Origin: Armatimonadetes bacterium Uphvl-Ar2
GTDB taxonomy: Bacteria > Armatimonadota > Fimbriimonadia > Fimbriimonadales > Fimbriimonadaceae
Reading direction: 5' to 3'
Assembly (NCBI GenBank): GCA_002162095.1
Contig: CP021424.1
Span: 248,001 to 312,000, forward strand
Length of the DNA: 64,000 bases
A model generated the notes under the pieces. It ran no database searches. It worked only from the letters and a program-made list of their open reading frames with translations, and was not told where the DNA came from. The translations under genes and the position numbers were made by a program. This document shows, one piece after another, positions 16,862 through 24,674 of the stretch. How positions within the stretch are numbered: position 1 is the first letter of the stretch; the number at the start of each line of letters is the position of its first letter.

Positions 16862-18226
16862 GTGAAGCGGTGGGCTCCCTGGTTGGTCGCCCCGGCTCTC
16901 GTCTCCTGGTTCATCTGGATGCAGCGGGCGTCGGGGGCGGGGCTCCTCAAGGATACGGACACCATGGTCCTGCTCCGCCGCATCCGCGAGGTGCGCGACC
17001 CGCTCTACTGGTTCTCGCACGATTGGCCGCTGGAAAACCACTTCTACCGGCCCATCTCCACGCTCACTTTTGAGCTCGATAATCATTGGTACGGCAACAA
17101 CGCGGCGGGCTACGGGGCCACCAATGCCCTGCTGGTCATCGCCACCGTGTTTGCCCTCTTCTGGCTGATTCGTGAACTCAGCAACCGCCCCTGGATGGCG
17201 GCCCTGGGCTCGTTCACCTTCGGTCTTTGGCACCTCTTCAATGCCGCCGATGTCCTCCGCGCGCCATTGTTTGCTTTGGCCGTCATCGGGGTCATCATCG
17301 GCATCGCCACCCGCCGGGCGGGCGGATTTGCGCTGGCCTGCGTCGCCACCCTGGCCACCCAATGGGCCGGCCCCGCCTTCCCGCTCTACGGTGCGATGGT
17401 CGCCTGGCTCCCCGGGCGCACCGCCAGCACCATGGCCATCTTTGCGCTGGTGTCGCTGGCCGCCTACGCTCGCTACGAACGCCTCACTGCCCCGCGCATC
17501 CCGCGCCCGCCCAGCCCGCTCAGCCTCACCGTCACTCGCGGCACCGCCGGAGAAGTCATCCATCCCCGTCGCCGTCAAGTCGGTTGGCTGCTGCTCGCCT
17601 ATGCGGGCCTCGCCCTTGCCTTGGGCAGCTACGAGCAAGCCATCATGGTGCCGGCTCTCCTTCTGGGCCTCGCCATCTGGTTCAACATAGGCGACGCCCG
17701 CCGCCCGCACTGGGGCATCCACGCCGGGTTCTGGGTGATGCTGGGTGGCTACTACGCCCTGCGCCTCGCGGTCTTGCCCACCACCGTCAGCCGGTATCAA
17801 GATCAGCAGTTCCGCAGCGGGCCTGGCGTCACCCTCAGCATCCTGGATTACGCCGCCCCGTTCTACGCTCCGTTCAATGGCCTGTGGGCGTCGCTGCAGT
17901 CCGGCATCGAAATCCTCGTCATGCCCGAACCCTGGCGCGCCCTCCTCATGGGGCTGGGTTTACTGGGGTGCGTCTGGGCGCTGCGCACCTCGCGCGACCG
18001 CTGGCTCATCGCATTTGCGTGGCTGGCCGCGATGTTCGCGTTCCTCCCCATGGCGTGGCTCAAGCATTTCGCGCACTACCACCACTTCCCTGCCGCCTTG
18101 CAAGCGCTGGCCTTTGCGGCCGTGGCCGGGGGGCTGGGCTCGGCGATTATGAACGCAATTGGGCCCCAAGGCCTTCAAGCGCCGCCACGACCCGATCCCG
18201 CACCTGGTTCGCTTCCTCGTCCGTAA
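16862..18226 (+). CDS. polytopic membrane protein, GT-C glycosyltransferase-like
   Basis: 454 residues with about ten membrane helices. The first loop has acidic and aromatic residues (KDTDTMVLLRRIREVRDPLY, then ENHFYRPISTLTFELD) in the place where GT-C glycosyltransferases keep their catalytic acid, and the helix layout resembles PMT-like enzymes. No clear subfamily motif is visible, so the function is tentative. The last 80 bp overlap the 3' end of the convergent pheT; the final residues (QAPPRPDPAPGSLPRP) are low-complexity and may be an accidental extension. Confidence 0.68.
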   Translation: MKRWAPWLVAPALVSWFIWMQRASGAGLLKDTDTMVLLRRIREVRDPLYWFSHDWPLENHFYRPISTLTFELDNHWYGNNAAGYGATNALLVIATVFALFWLIRELSNRPWMAALGSFTFGLWHLFNAADVLRAPLFALAVIGVIIGIATRRAGGFALACVATLATQWAGPAFPLYGAMVAWLPGRTASTMAIFALVSLAAYARYERLTAPRIPRPPSPLSLTVTRGTAGEVIHPRRRQVGWLLLAYAGLALALGSYEQAIMVPALLLGLAIWFNIGDARRPHWGIHAGFWVMLGGYYALRLAVLPTTVSRYQDQQFRSGPGVTLSILDYAAPFYAPFNGLWASLQSGIEILVMPEPWRALLMGLGLLGCVWALRTSRDRWLIAFAWLAAMFAFLPMAWLKHFAHYHHFPAALQALAFAAVAGGLGSAIMNAIGPQGLQAPPRPDPAPGSLPRP

Positions 18227-20171
18227 AGTTGCCGCCCTTGCGCAGTTGCAGGGCAATGGCCAGACTTCGCGTTCCCGCCGGCAGTCGGTCGCCCTCGTAG
18301 ACGTCGAACAGCCACATCGTCTCCAGCCATTCGCCCGCTGCCGCCCGTGCCGCCGCCTCAATCTGGGCGTAAGGCAGGTCCTGGCTCACCAGCACGCTGA
18401 TGTCGCGCCGGGTCGCCGGGTGGCGGTGGATGGTGGTGTAGGGCGCCTCGGGCAAGGCCGTGCCGTACCAAGCTTCCAGATCAATTTCGGCCAAGAACGT
18501 CTGCGCGGGCAACCCCGTGGCCGTCGCCCATTGCGGGTGGATCTGCCCCATCACGCCCCCCGACCAGCGCGCCGATCGCGTGGGGTGGAAGCGCCCATCC
18601 GCCCCGTCCAGGGGCTCCAAGTCCAGCGGCCGGGCCGCGTGGCGGGCCACCGCTTCCAGCACGCCCTTGAGGTCGAAAAAGTCCGCCGCCGGGGCTCCGT
18701 CCTTGCGCCAGTCCGGTCCGCGCCCCTGGCCCGTCATGAGGATGGCTAGTTGCGCCCGCTCGGTCGCATCGGTGAACACGCGCCCCATCTCAAACAGGCG
18801 CAGGTCTTGCCCGCCATTGCGCAGGGCGGCTTCGGCCAGACCCGGCAGCAAGGAGTTGCGCAGCACGGCGTGCTCCGGCGAGTGCGGGTTCAGCAGCGGC
18901 ACCAAATCGCTGGCCGCATCCAGTTCGTGCGCCTTGCGCAGGGTGTGGCTCAGGCACTGGTCCAGCCCCGCCCGCAGGGCGGCCTCGCGCACGCGGTCCT
19001 GCCAGCCTTCGTAGCCGTGCGCCCCGCCAATCCCGTTGCTCCCGGCCACCGGCCACTCGGGGATGCGCTCGTAGCCGTAAATCCGCCCGACTTCCTCAAT
19101 CAGGTCCTCCTCCCGGGCGATGTCAAACCGCCACGAAGGCGCACCCACCCACAGGCAGTCCTCTTCGGGCCGGGCCGTCACGCTGAATCCCAAGCCCATC
19201 AAGGCGTCCGCCGCCTCCGAAATCGTCACCGGCACCCCCAGCAGCGCCCGGCATCGGGGCAGACTCAAGTCCAGTTCGGCGGGCTGGTAGGTGAAGTTCA
19301 CCACCTGCGCCGCGCCCCCTACCGGCTTGGCCCCCGTGATCTCTTCCAGCAAGTCGGCAAAGCGGTCTAGCGCGCGCACCACGCCCTCGGGGTCCACACT
19401 GCGCTCAAATCGGTAGCTCGCCTCGGTTTGCAGGCCCAGACGTTTGCGGGTGCGGCGCACACACTGGTTATCAAAGTGCGCGGATTCCAGCAAGCACGAG
19501 GTCGTCGTTTCGCTCACCTCGGTGGTCGAGCCCCCCATCACGCCCGCCACCGCCACCGGGCCTTCGCCGTCGCAAATCAGCAGCATGCCGGGTTCCAGTT
19601 CGCGCTCAATCTCATCGAGGGTGGTCATGCGTTCGCCCGCTTCGGCCTCGCGCACCACTATGCGCTGACCCCGCACCAAGGCGGCATCGAAAGCGTGGAG
19701 CGGCTGCCCGAGCTCGAACATCACGTAGTTCGTCAGGTCCACCAGCAACGAAACCGGCCGCTGGCCCAGCAGTTCCAGCCGCTGTTGCAGCCACTCCGGC
19801 GAGGGGCCATTCGTAACTTCGGGGAACAAGCGCAACGCGTACTGCGAACACGCTTGGCTCTCAATCTTGATGTTGGTTTGGCTCCAGATGTCGCGGTTGT
19901 CGCGGTCGCGGCGCGGGGTGTCGGCCATCAGGCGACTCAGCAGTTCGGTCGGCTCCGCCGCCGGATCCTTGGCTAAAATCTCGCGCGCCAAGCCCAGAAT
20001 GCTGGCCCCATCGCCCCGGTTGGCCATGATGTTCACGTCCAGTACCGGCTCGCCGTTGATCTCGAGGATCTCTTCTAGCTCAAAGCCCGTCATCGTCAGC
20101 AGATCGCCCAGCGCCTCGGCGCTCAAGTCAGTCTTGACGTAGTCCTTAAGGACAGAGACAGGCAGCTTCAC
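18147..20171 (-). CDS. pheT: phenylalanine-tRNA ligase beta subunit, lacking the OB-fold domain
   Basis: PheT pairs with PheS to charge tRNA-Phe. The product is 674 residues, against about 790-800 in most bacteria. The N-terminal piece (MTGFELEEI) runs straight into VLDVNIMANRGDGASILGLA, so the roughly 110-residue EMAP/OB-type tRNA-binding insert is absent. The B3/4 editing region, B5, the catalytic-like core (WRFDIAREEDLIEEVGRIYGYERIPE) and the C-terminal ferredoxin-like anticodon domain (HRHPATRRDISVLV, KGGNFTDEEAN) are present. The start is GTG, 7 nt behind TACACT. pheS is separated from it by an inverted gene. Confidence 0.92.
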   Translation of the reverse strand: MKLPVSVLKDYVKTDLSAEALGDLLTMTGFELEEILEINGEPVLDVNIMANRGDGASILGLAREILAKDPAAEPTELLSRLMADTPRRDRDNRDIWSQTNIKIESQACSQYALRLFPEVTNGPSPEWLQQRLELLGQRPVSLLVDLTNYVMFELGQPLHAFDAALVRGQRIVVREAEAGERMTTLDEIERELEPGMLLICDGEGPVAVAGVMGGSTTEVSETTTSCLLESAHFDNQCVRRTRKRLGLQTEASYRFERSVDPEGVVRALDRFADLLEEITGAKPVGGAAQVVNFTYQPAELDLSLPRCRALLGVPVTISEAADALMGLGFSVTARPEEDCLWVGAPSWRFDIAREEDLIEEVGRIYGYERIPEWPVAGSNGIGGAHGYEGWQDRVREAALRAGLDQCLSHTLRKAHELDAASDLVPLLNPHSPEHAVLRNSLLPGLAEAALRNGGQDLRLFEMGRVFTDATERAQLAILMTGQGRGPDWRKDGAPAADFFDLKGVLEAVARHAARPLDLEPLDGADGRFHPTRSARWSGGVMGQIHPQWATATGLPAQTFLAEIDLEAWYGTALPEAPYTTIHRHPATRRDISVLVSQDLPYAQIEAAARAAAGEWLETMWLFDVYEGDRLPAGTRSLAIALQLRKGGNFTDEEANQVRDRVVAALEGLGAQLRS

Positions 20172-20178
20172 GGCCGGG

Positions 20179-20184
20179 AGTGTA
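20179..20184 (-). promoter_or_regulatory. -10 box TACACT, leaderless-type, for pheT
   Basis: On the minus strand TACACT is followed by 7 nt (CCCGGCC) and the GTG of pheT. This gives pheT its own promoter, needed because the gene between pheS and pheT points the other way. Confidence 0.5.
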
Positions 20185-20241
20185 CCGGGCGAGGCTGGCG
20201 GCCCCGGCCCTCCTTCCCGAGCCCTCCCACCCCGGGCGGGG

Positions 20242-20247
20242 TACCTT
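20242..20247 (+). promoter_or_regulatory. candidate -10 box TACCTT
   Basis: TACCTT is followed by 7 nt and the GTG start at 20255. It resembles the other leaderless-type starts here but is a weaker match. Confidence 0.35.
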
Positions 20248-20254
20248 CCCCCTC

Positions 20255-20836
20255 GTGAGTCGTCTCCCCTCTTGTCTGGCCATTGCGGCGGCCTCCCTGG
20301 CGCTCACCTCGTCCGCATCGGGGCAAGCCACCCCCCAGAACGACACCTTCTTCACCGCCGGTGCGGGCACCGTCACCACCCAAAAGTGGCTGGGCAGCTC
20401 GGACATCCGCCGGGGCGGCCAGTACTTCGTCACCTACTCCCGCCCGGAACCCCGCTTCGCTTTCCAAAACCACCCCGCCCAGTGGGTGTGGCACGCTTAC
20501 TACCTCCCCACGCGCGGCGGCGCCCACTTCCAGGCTCCGTTCCGCACCAGCCACGGGTATGGGCTCATGGCCTCCGCCCGCTACTGGAATCGAGCCCCCC
20601 AAAACCTCCCCACCTTCATCGAGGCGGGCTGGGGCGTGCATCTGCAGGATAAATGGACCGACGACGTGGACCTGCCGCTCTCCAGCAGTCCGTTCATCGG
20701 CATGGGCGTGCTGGTGGACATCGGCGGGCAGGAGGCCATCTTTGCCACCCGCCTGATTCACATCAGCAACGCGGGCATCGGCGCGCGCAACCGGGGCCTC
20801 AACGCCCTGGTGTTCTCCCTCGAATTCAAGTTCTAA
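20255..20836 (+). CDS. acyloxyacyl hydrolase / lipid A deacylase PagL-like outer-membrane protein
   Basis: A signal peptide (to about residue 23, ASGQA) is followed by an amphipathic-strand protein of about 170 residues ending in an aromatic strand (VFSLEFKF), as outer-membrane barrels do. The segment LIHISNAGIGARNRGLN matches the PagL active-site block, with His169 and Ser171 in place; the third catalytic residue, Glu in PagL, appears as Asn183. PagL removes the 3-O acyl chain of lipid A; activity here is uncertain. It lies in opposite orientation between pheS and pheT. The GTG at 20255 is chosen for the signal peptide. Confidence 0.7.
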   Translation: MSRLPSCLAIAAASLALTSSASGQATPQNDTFFTAGAGTVTTQKWLGSSDIRRGGQYFVTYSRPEPRFAFQNHPAQWVWHAYYLPTRGGAHFQAPFRTSHGYGLMASARYWNRAPQNLPTFIEAGWGVHLQDKWTDDVDLPLSSSPFIGMGVLVDIGGQEAIFATRLIHISNAGIGARNRGLNALVFSLEFKF

Positions 20837-20844
20837 TTCGAGCC

Positions 20845-21849
20845 TTAGCGGGCCGAGGCGTACCGCCGCAAGAAGCGGAGGTCGTTCTCAAAGAAGTACC
20901 GCAGGTCGTCAATGCCGTACCGCATCATCGGGATGCGCTCCACGCCCAGGCCAAAGGCAAAGCCGCTGTAGCGCGAGGAGTCAATCCCGTATCGCTCCAG
21001 GATGTTGGGGTGAATCAGACCCGCACCCCCCAGCTCCACCCACTTGCCGTTGAACAGCTTCGGCGTGCTGATGGCGTAGTCCACGCCGGGCTCAACAAAC
21101 GGGAAGAAGTCGGGGCGGAACCGCACCTTTACTTCCGGCCCGAACATCGCCCGCGCAAACGTGCCGAGCGTGCCTTTGAGGTGCGCCATGCTCACCCCTT
21201 CGTCAATCATAAAGGCGTCCACCTGGTGGAACGTGTGGTTGTGCGTGCGGTCCACGGCTTCGTTGCGGAAGGTGCGCCCCACCGTGAACACGCGCAGCGG
21301 CGGCTTGGTGGATTCAAAAACGCGCCCCTGCAAGGCCGTGCACTGGGTGCGCAGGAGCACATCGTCGCTCAGATAAAACGTATCCTGCGCGTCCATCGCC
21401 GGGTGGTCCGGCGGGTAGTTCAGGGCATCAAAGTTGTAGCGGAACTCTTCCCGCTCCGGGCTCTCTTGGTAGACGAACCCCATGCCACCCAGCACCCGCT
21501 TGATCTCGTTGGTGGTCTGCTGCAGCACGTGTTCGATGCCCACGCGCGGCTCGTGGCCGGGCAAGGTCACATCAATACGCTCAGCGGCAAACTGCGCCGC
21601 CCATTCCCCTTCGCGCAAGGCTTCACGGCGGGCTTCGAGTTCCGATTCGATCAGGGCGCGGGCTTCATTCACCTTGGCCCCGAACGCCGGTCGCTCTTCC
21701 GCTGAAAGCTGGCCAATGCCGCGCATCAGGCCGCTCACACTGCCTTGCTTGCCCAGGTACTGAATCTCAATCTCACGGAGCGCCGCCGTGCTGGTGGCTG
21801 CGTGGATGACCGCGCGGGCCTCTTCAATCAGGGGAGTAATGGCGTCCAT
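20845..21849 (-). CDS. pheS: phenylalanine-tRNA ligase alpha subunit
   Basis: PheS carries the aminoacylation site. The 334 residues show the coiled-coil N-terminus (to about 80), then the class II core: HPRVGIEHVLQQ-like entry, the motif 2 region RTHNHTFHQVDAFMIDEG and motif 3 GLGVERIPMMRYGIDDLRYF, with substrate-site stretches FRPDFFPFVEPG and WVELGGAGLIHPN. Length is normal. It lies 7 nt behind a small membrane protein gene that is coupled to gyrA, so gyrA, the small gene and pheS probably form one transcript. Confidence 0.95.
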   Translation of the reverse strand: MDAITPLIEEARAVIHAATSTAALREIEIQYLGKQGSVSGLMRGIGQLSAEERPAFGAKVNEARALIESELEARREALREGEWAAQFAAERIDVTLPGHEPRVGIEHVLQQTTNEIKRVLGGMGFVYQESPEREEFRYNFDALNYPPDHPAMDAQDTFYLSDDVLLRTQCTALQGRVFESTKPPLRVFTVGRTFRNEAVDRTHNHTFHQVDAFMIDEGVSMAHLKGTLGTFARAMFGPEVKVRFRPDFFPFVEPGVDYAISTPKLFNGKWVELGGAGLIHPNILERYGIDSSRYSGFAFGLGVERIPMMRYGIDDLRYFFENDLRFLRRYASAR

Positions 21850-21856
21850 GACGGTG

Positions 21857-22087
21857 TTATTTTGAACGTGCGGGCTCCTTCTTCACCCGGGACCAGACAA
21901 TGACCGCCAGGATCACCGCCGCCACGAACCCCATCCACTGCCCGCGCAGGGCAAACCACCCTAACGGCACTAAGGGGAGCCACGTAAGGGCTCCCCAAAG
22001 GAGGGACCGGCGCGTGCCGGCCAGGCTCACCGCCGCCCATGCCATCGGCAGAAGCACGATCAGCATGGCCGACTTCAGCGGGTTCAC
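21857..22087 (-). CDS. small membrane protein of unknown function
   Basis: A 76-residue protein with two or three hydrophobic helices (about 6-23, 28-46 and 50-66) and a basic C-terminus (SRVKKEPARSK). Its ATG overlaps the gyrA stop by 4 bp, so it is translationally coupled to gyrA, and pheS starts 7 nt after it. I recognise no family. Confidence 0.65.
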   Translation of the reverse strand: MNPLKSAMLIVLLPMAWAAVSLAGTRRSLLWGALTWLPLVPLGWFALRGQWMGFVAAVILAVIVWSRVKKEPARSK

Positions 22088-24570
22088 GATTCGTCCGTGG
22101 TCTCGACAACCTCAGAGGCTTCGCCCTCGCCCACCACGTCGCCTTCATCCGGGTCTTGGATGATGCGCGCGATGCTGGAGATGGAGTCCCCGTCCTGCAT
22201 GTTGATCAGCTTCACGCCCTGGGCTACGCGGCCCACCAGGCGGATGTCCTTGACCTTCACGCGGATGCCCTTGCCCTTGGCCGTCAGCACCAGCAAGCGG
22301 TCGTCTTCGTCCACCACTTCGGCGCTCACGATCACCCCGGTCTTGTCGGTGACGTTCATCGTGAGGATTCCCTTGCCGCCGCGACCTTGGGTGCGGTAGT
22401 CGTCCAGATTGGTGCGCTTGCCAAAGCCGTTTGTGCCCACCACCAGAAGCGTCGAGCCCTCGCGGACAATGTCGGCCCCCACCAGGATGTCGTCATCGCC
22501 CAGGCGCATGGCTCGGACCCCACCCGCCGTGCGGCCTCGGTCGCGCGCCAAGGTTTCGTTGAAGCGGATCGAGAGGCCAAGCTGCGCCACCAGGATGATG
22601 TCGTCCTCGCCGCGCGTCACCAGCACCCAGCCCAGTTCGTCGCCATCTTCGATGTCGAACGCCTTGAGGCCGTTGCTGCGGATGTTGGAGAACTTCTCCA
22701 TGGCCGTGCGCTTGATCTCACCCTTGCGGGTGATCATCGTCAAGTAGCCGTCGGCCTTGATGTTCTTCACGCTCACCGCCGCCGTCACGCGCTCGCCCCC
22801 ATCCATCGCGATGTAGTTGATGAGCGGCATGCCCCGGCTGTAGCGGGTGCTTTCCGGCAGGTCGTAGGCGCGCAGCTTAAACACGCGGCCCCGATCCGTG
22901 AAGAACAGGACGAAGTGGTGCGTGTTCACTTGGAACAGGTGCGCCGGCTCGTCATCTTCCTTGGTCACCGTCTTCAGGCCCTTGCCGCCGCGCTTCTGCT
23001 GGCGGTAGGCATCGAGGCTAATGCGCTTGATATAGCCATCGCGGCTGATGCTGATGATGGCCTCCTCTTCCGGAATCAGGTCTTCTTCGCTAAAGTCGCC
23101 GGCTTCACGCTCGATGATGCGCGTGCGTCGCTCGTCGCCGTGCTTGTCGCGCATCTTGGCGATGTCTTCGCTGATGACCGCCGTCATGCGGGCTTCGTTG
23201 GCCAGGATGTCCATCAGGTCTTGCGCGGTGCGCAGGGCTTCCTTGTACTTGGCTTCCAGTTCCGACTGTTCAAGCTGCGTCAGGCGGCGCAGGGGCATCG
23301 CCAGGATGGCGTTGGCCTGCAGGGCCGACATATCAAATTCGCGGATGAGTCGCACGCGGGCTTCAGCGGGGTCCACCGATTCGCGGATTGTGCGAATGAT
23401 GCGGTCCAGGTTGCGCCGGGCAATCTGGTAGCCCTCGTTGAGGTGAACATCTTCCAGCGCGCGGTACAGGTCGTACCGAACTCGGCGCTCGGTCACGATG
23501 CGACGGTGCTTGATGTATTCATCAATCAGCGTCAGCAGCGGGCTCACACGCGGAGCGCCGTCCACGAGCGACAGCATGATGCAGCCGAACGTGGTGCGCA
23601 GCTGCGTGTGCTTCAGCAAGTAGTTCAGCGCCTTGTTCGGGTTCACGTCGCGGCGCAGGTCCACTTGGATGCGCATCCCGCGCTTGTCCGAGTAGTCCTC
23701 GACGGCAGTGATCCCGTCAAACTTCTTCTGCTTGGCCAGGGTGGCAATCGCCGCCACCAAGTTGGACTTGTTGACTTGATACGGGATCTCCGTGATGATG
23801 ATCGCGGTCTTGCCGTTGTCTAGCGGTTCGATCATCGTCTTGGCCTGCATCACCACCGAGCCGCGCCCGGTTTCGTAGGCATCTTTGATCCCCTTCACGC
23901 CCATGATGAGGCCGTGGGTCGGGAAGTCCGGACCCGGCAGGTGCTCCATCACTTCCGGCAGCGTGGACTGCGGGTTGGCGATGCGGAACAAAATCGCGTT
24001 GCACACCTCGGTGAGGTTGTGCGGCGGCATGCTGGTGGCCATCCCCACCGCAATGCCCTGAGAACCGTTACAAAGCAGGTTCGGGAACTTGGCCGGGAAC
24101 ACCGTCGGTTCCATCGTGGACTGCAGGTAGTTGTCCGTCCATTCGATGGTCTCGCGCTCCAGGTCCTCCATCAGCTCCATGGCCAACGGGGTCAGGCGGC
24201 ATTCCGTATAACGCATGGCGGCCGGCGGGTCGCCGTCAATGCTGCCAAAGTTTCCTTGGCCTTCCACCAGCGGGTAACGCATGGAGAAGGGCTGCGCCAT
24301 GCGCACCAAGGTGGGATAAACGACTTCGTTGCCGTGCGGGTGGTAGTTGGCCGTGGTTTCGCCGGTCACCTTCGCGCACTTCGTGGTCGGGTTGCTGGGG
24401 GCCAGGTTGAGTTCCCGCATCGAGTACAAGATGCGGCGCTGCACCGGCTTGAGACCATCCCGCACATCGGGGAGGGCCCGCGCCACGATGACGCTCATCG
24501 CGTAGTTCACATAGGAACGCGATAACTCGTCTTCAATCTCTACGGTACGAACAATCGGATCTTCGGGCAC
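22084..24570 (-). CDS. gyrA: DNA gyrase subunit A
   Basis: GyrA is the DNA-breaking subunit of gyrase. The catalytic Tyr lies in AAMRYTE (residue 121 from the chosen start), and the C-terminal domain carries the GyrA box variant QKRGGKG, which marks it as GyrA rather than ParC. At the quinolone-determining positions the usual Ser83 and Asp87 (E. coli numbering) read Glu and Pro in YHPHGNEVVYPTLVRMAQ. The GTG at 24570 with GGAAG 8 nt upstream is preferred to a TTG 24 nt earlier, which falls inside a leader hairpin. Length is about 828 residues, normal. Confidence 0.95.
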   Translation of the reverse strand: MPEDPIVRTVEIEDELSRSYVNYAMSVIVARALPDVRDGLKPVQRRILYSMRELNLAPSNPTTKCAKVTGETTANYHPHGNEVVYPTLVRMAQPFSMRYPLVEGQGNFGSIDGDPPAAMRYTECRLTPLAMELMEDLERETIEWTDNYLQSTMEPTVFPAKFPNLLCNGSQGIAVGMATSMPPHNLTEVCNAILFRIANPQSTLPEVMEHLPGPDFPTHGLIMGVKGIKDAYETGRGSVVMQAKTMIEPLDNGKTAIIITEIPYQVNKSNLVAAIATLAKQKKFDGITAVEDYSDKRGMRIQVDLRRDVNPNKALNYLLKHTQLRTTFGCIMLSLVDGAPRVSPLLTLIDEYIKHRRIVTERRVRYDLYRALEDVHLNEGYQIARRNLDRIIRTIRESVDPAEARVRLIREFDMSALQANAILAMPLRRLTQLEQSELEAKYKEALRTAQDLMDILANEARMTAVISEDIAKMRDKHGDERRTRIIEREAGDFSEEDLIPEEEAIISISRDGYIKRISLDAYRQQKRGGKGLKTVTKEDDEPAHLFQVNTHHFVLFFTDRGRVFKLRAYDLPESTRYSRGMPLINYIAMDGGERVTAAVSVKNIKADGYLTMITRKGEIKRTAMEKFSNIRSNGLKAFDIEDGDELGWVLVTRGEDDIILVAQLGLSIRFNETLARDRGRTAGGVRAMRLGDDDILVGADIVREGSTLLVVGTNGFGKRTNLDDYRTQGRGGKGILTMNVTDKTGVIVSAEVVDEDDRLLVLTAKGKGIRVKVKDIRLVGRVAQGVKLINMQDGDSISSIARIIQDPDEGDVVGEGEASEVVETTDES

Positions 24571-24593
24571 GGTAACAACTTCCAGACGGAGCA

Positions 24594-24645
24594 AGCCCCG
24601 TTGAAGGTGTCAGAGTACCTCTGATCGAGACCTTCAGACGGGGCT
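24594..24645 (-). promoter_or_regulatory. long hairpin between aspS and gyrA
   Basis: AGCCCCGTTGAAGGT pairs with ACCTTCAGACGGGGCT (one bulge), and an inner CAGAG-TAC-CTCTG stem fills the loop. The structure lies just upstream of the gyrA start and about 30 nt after the aspS stop in the left-going transcription path if aspS and gyrA were co-transcribed in that order. With no T tract it could be an attenuator, a processing site or a leader control of gyrA. Confidence 0.5.
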
Positions 24646-24674
24646 CACTAGGTTCCTTTCAGGCAGAAAGGAGG

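Noticed and set aside
22039-23823. 594-codon plus-strand open frame inside gyrA
   Set aside because: It is antisense to conserved GyrA; composition typical of a shadow.
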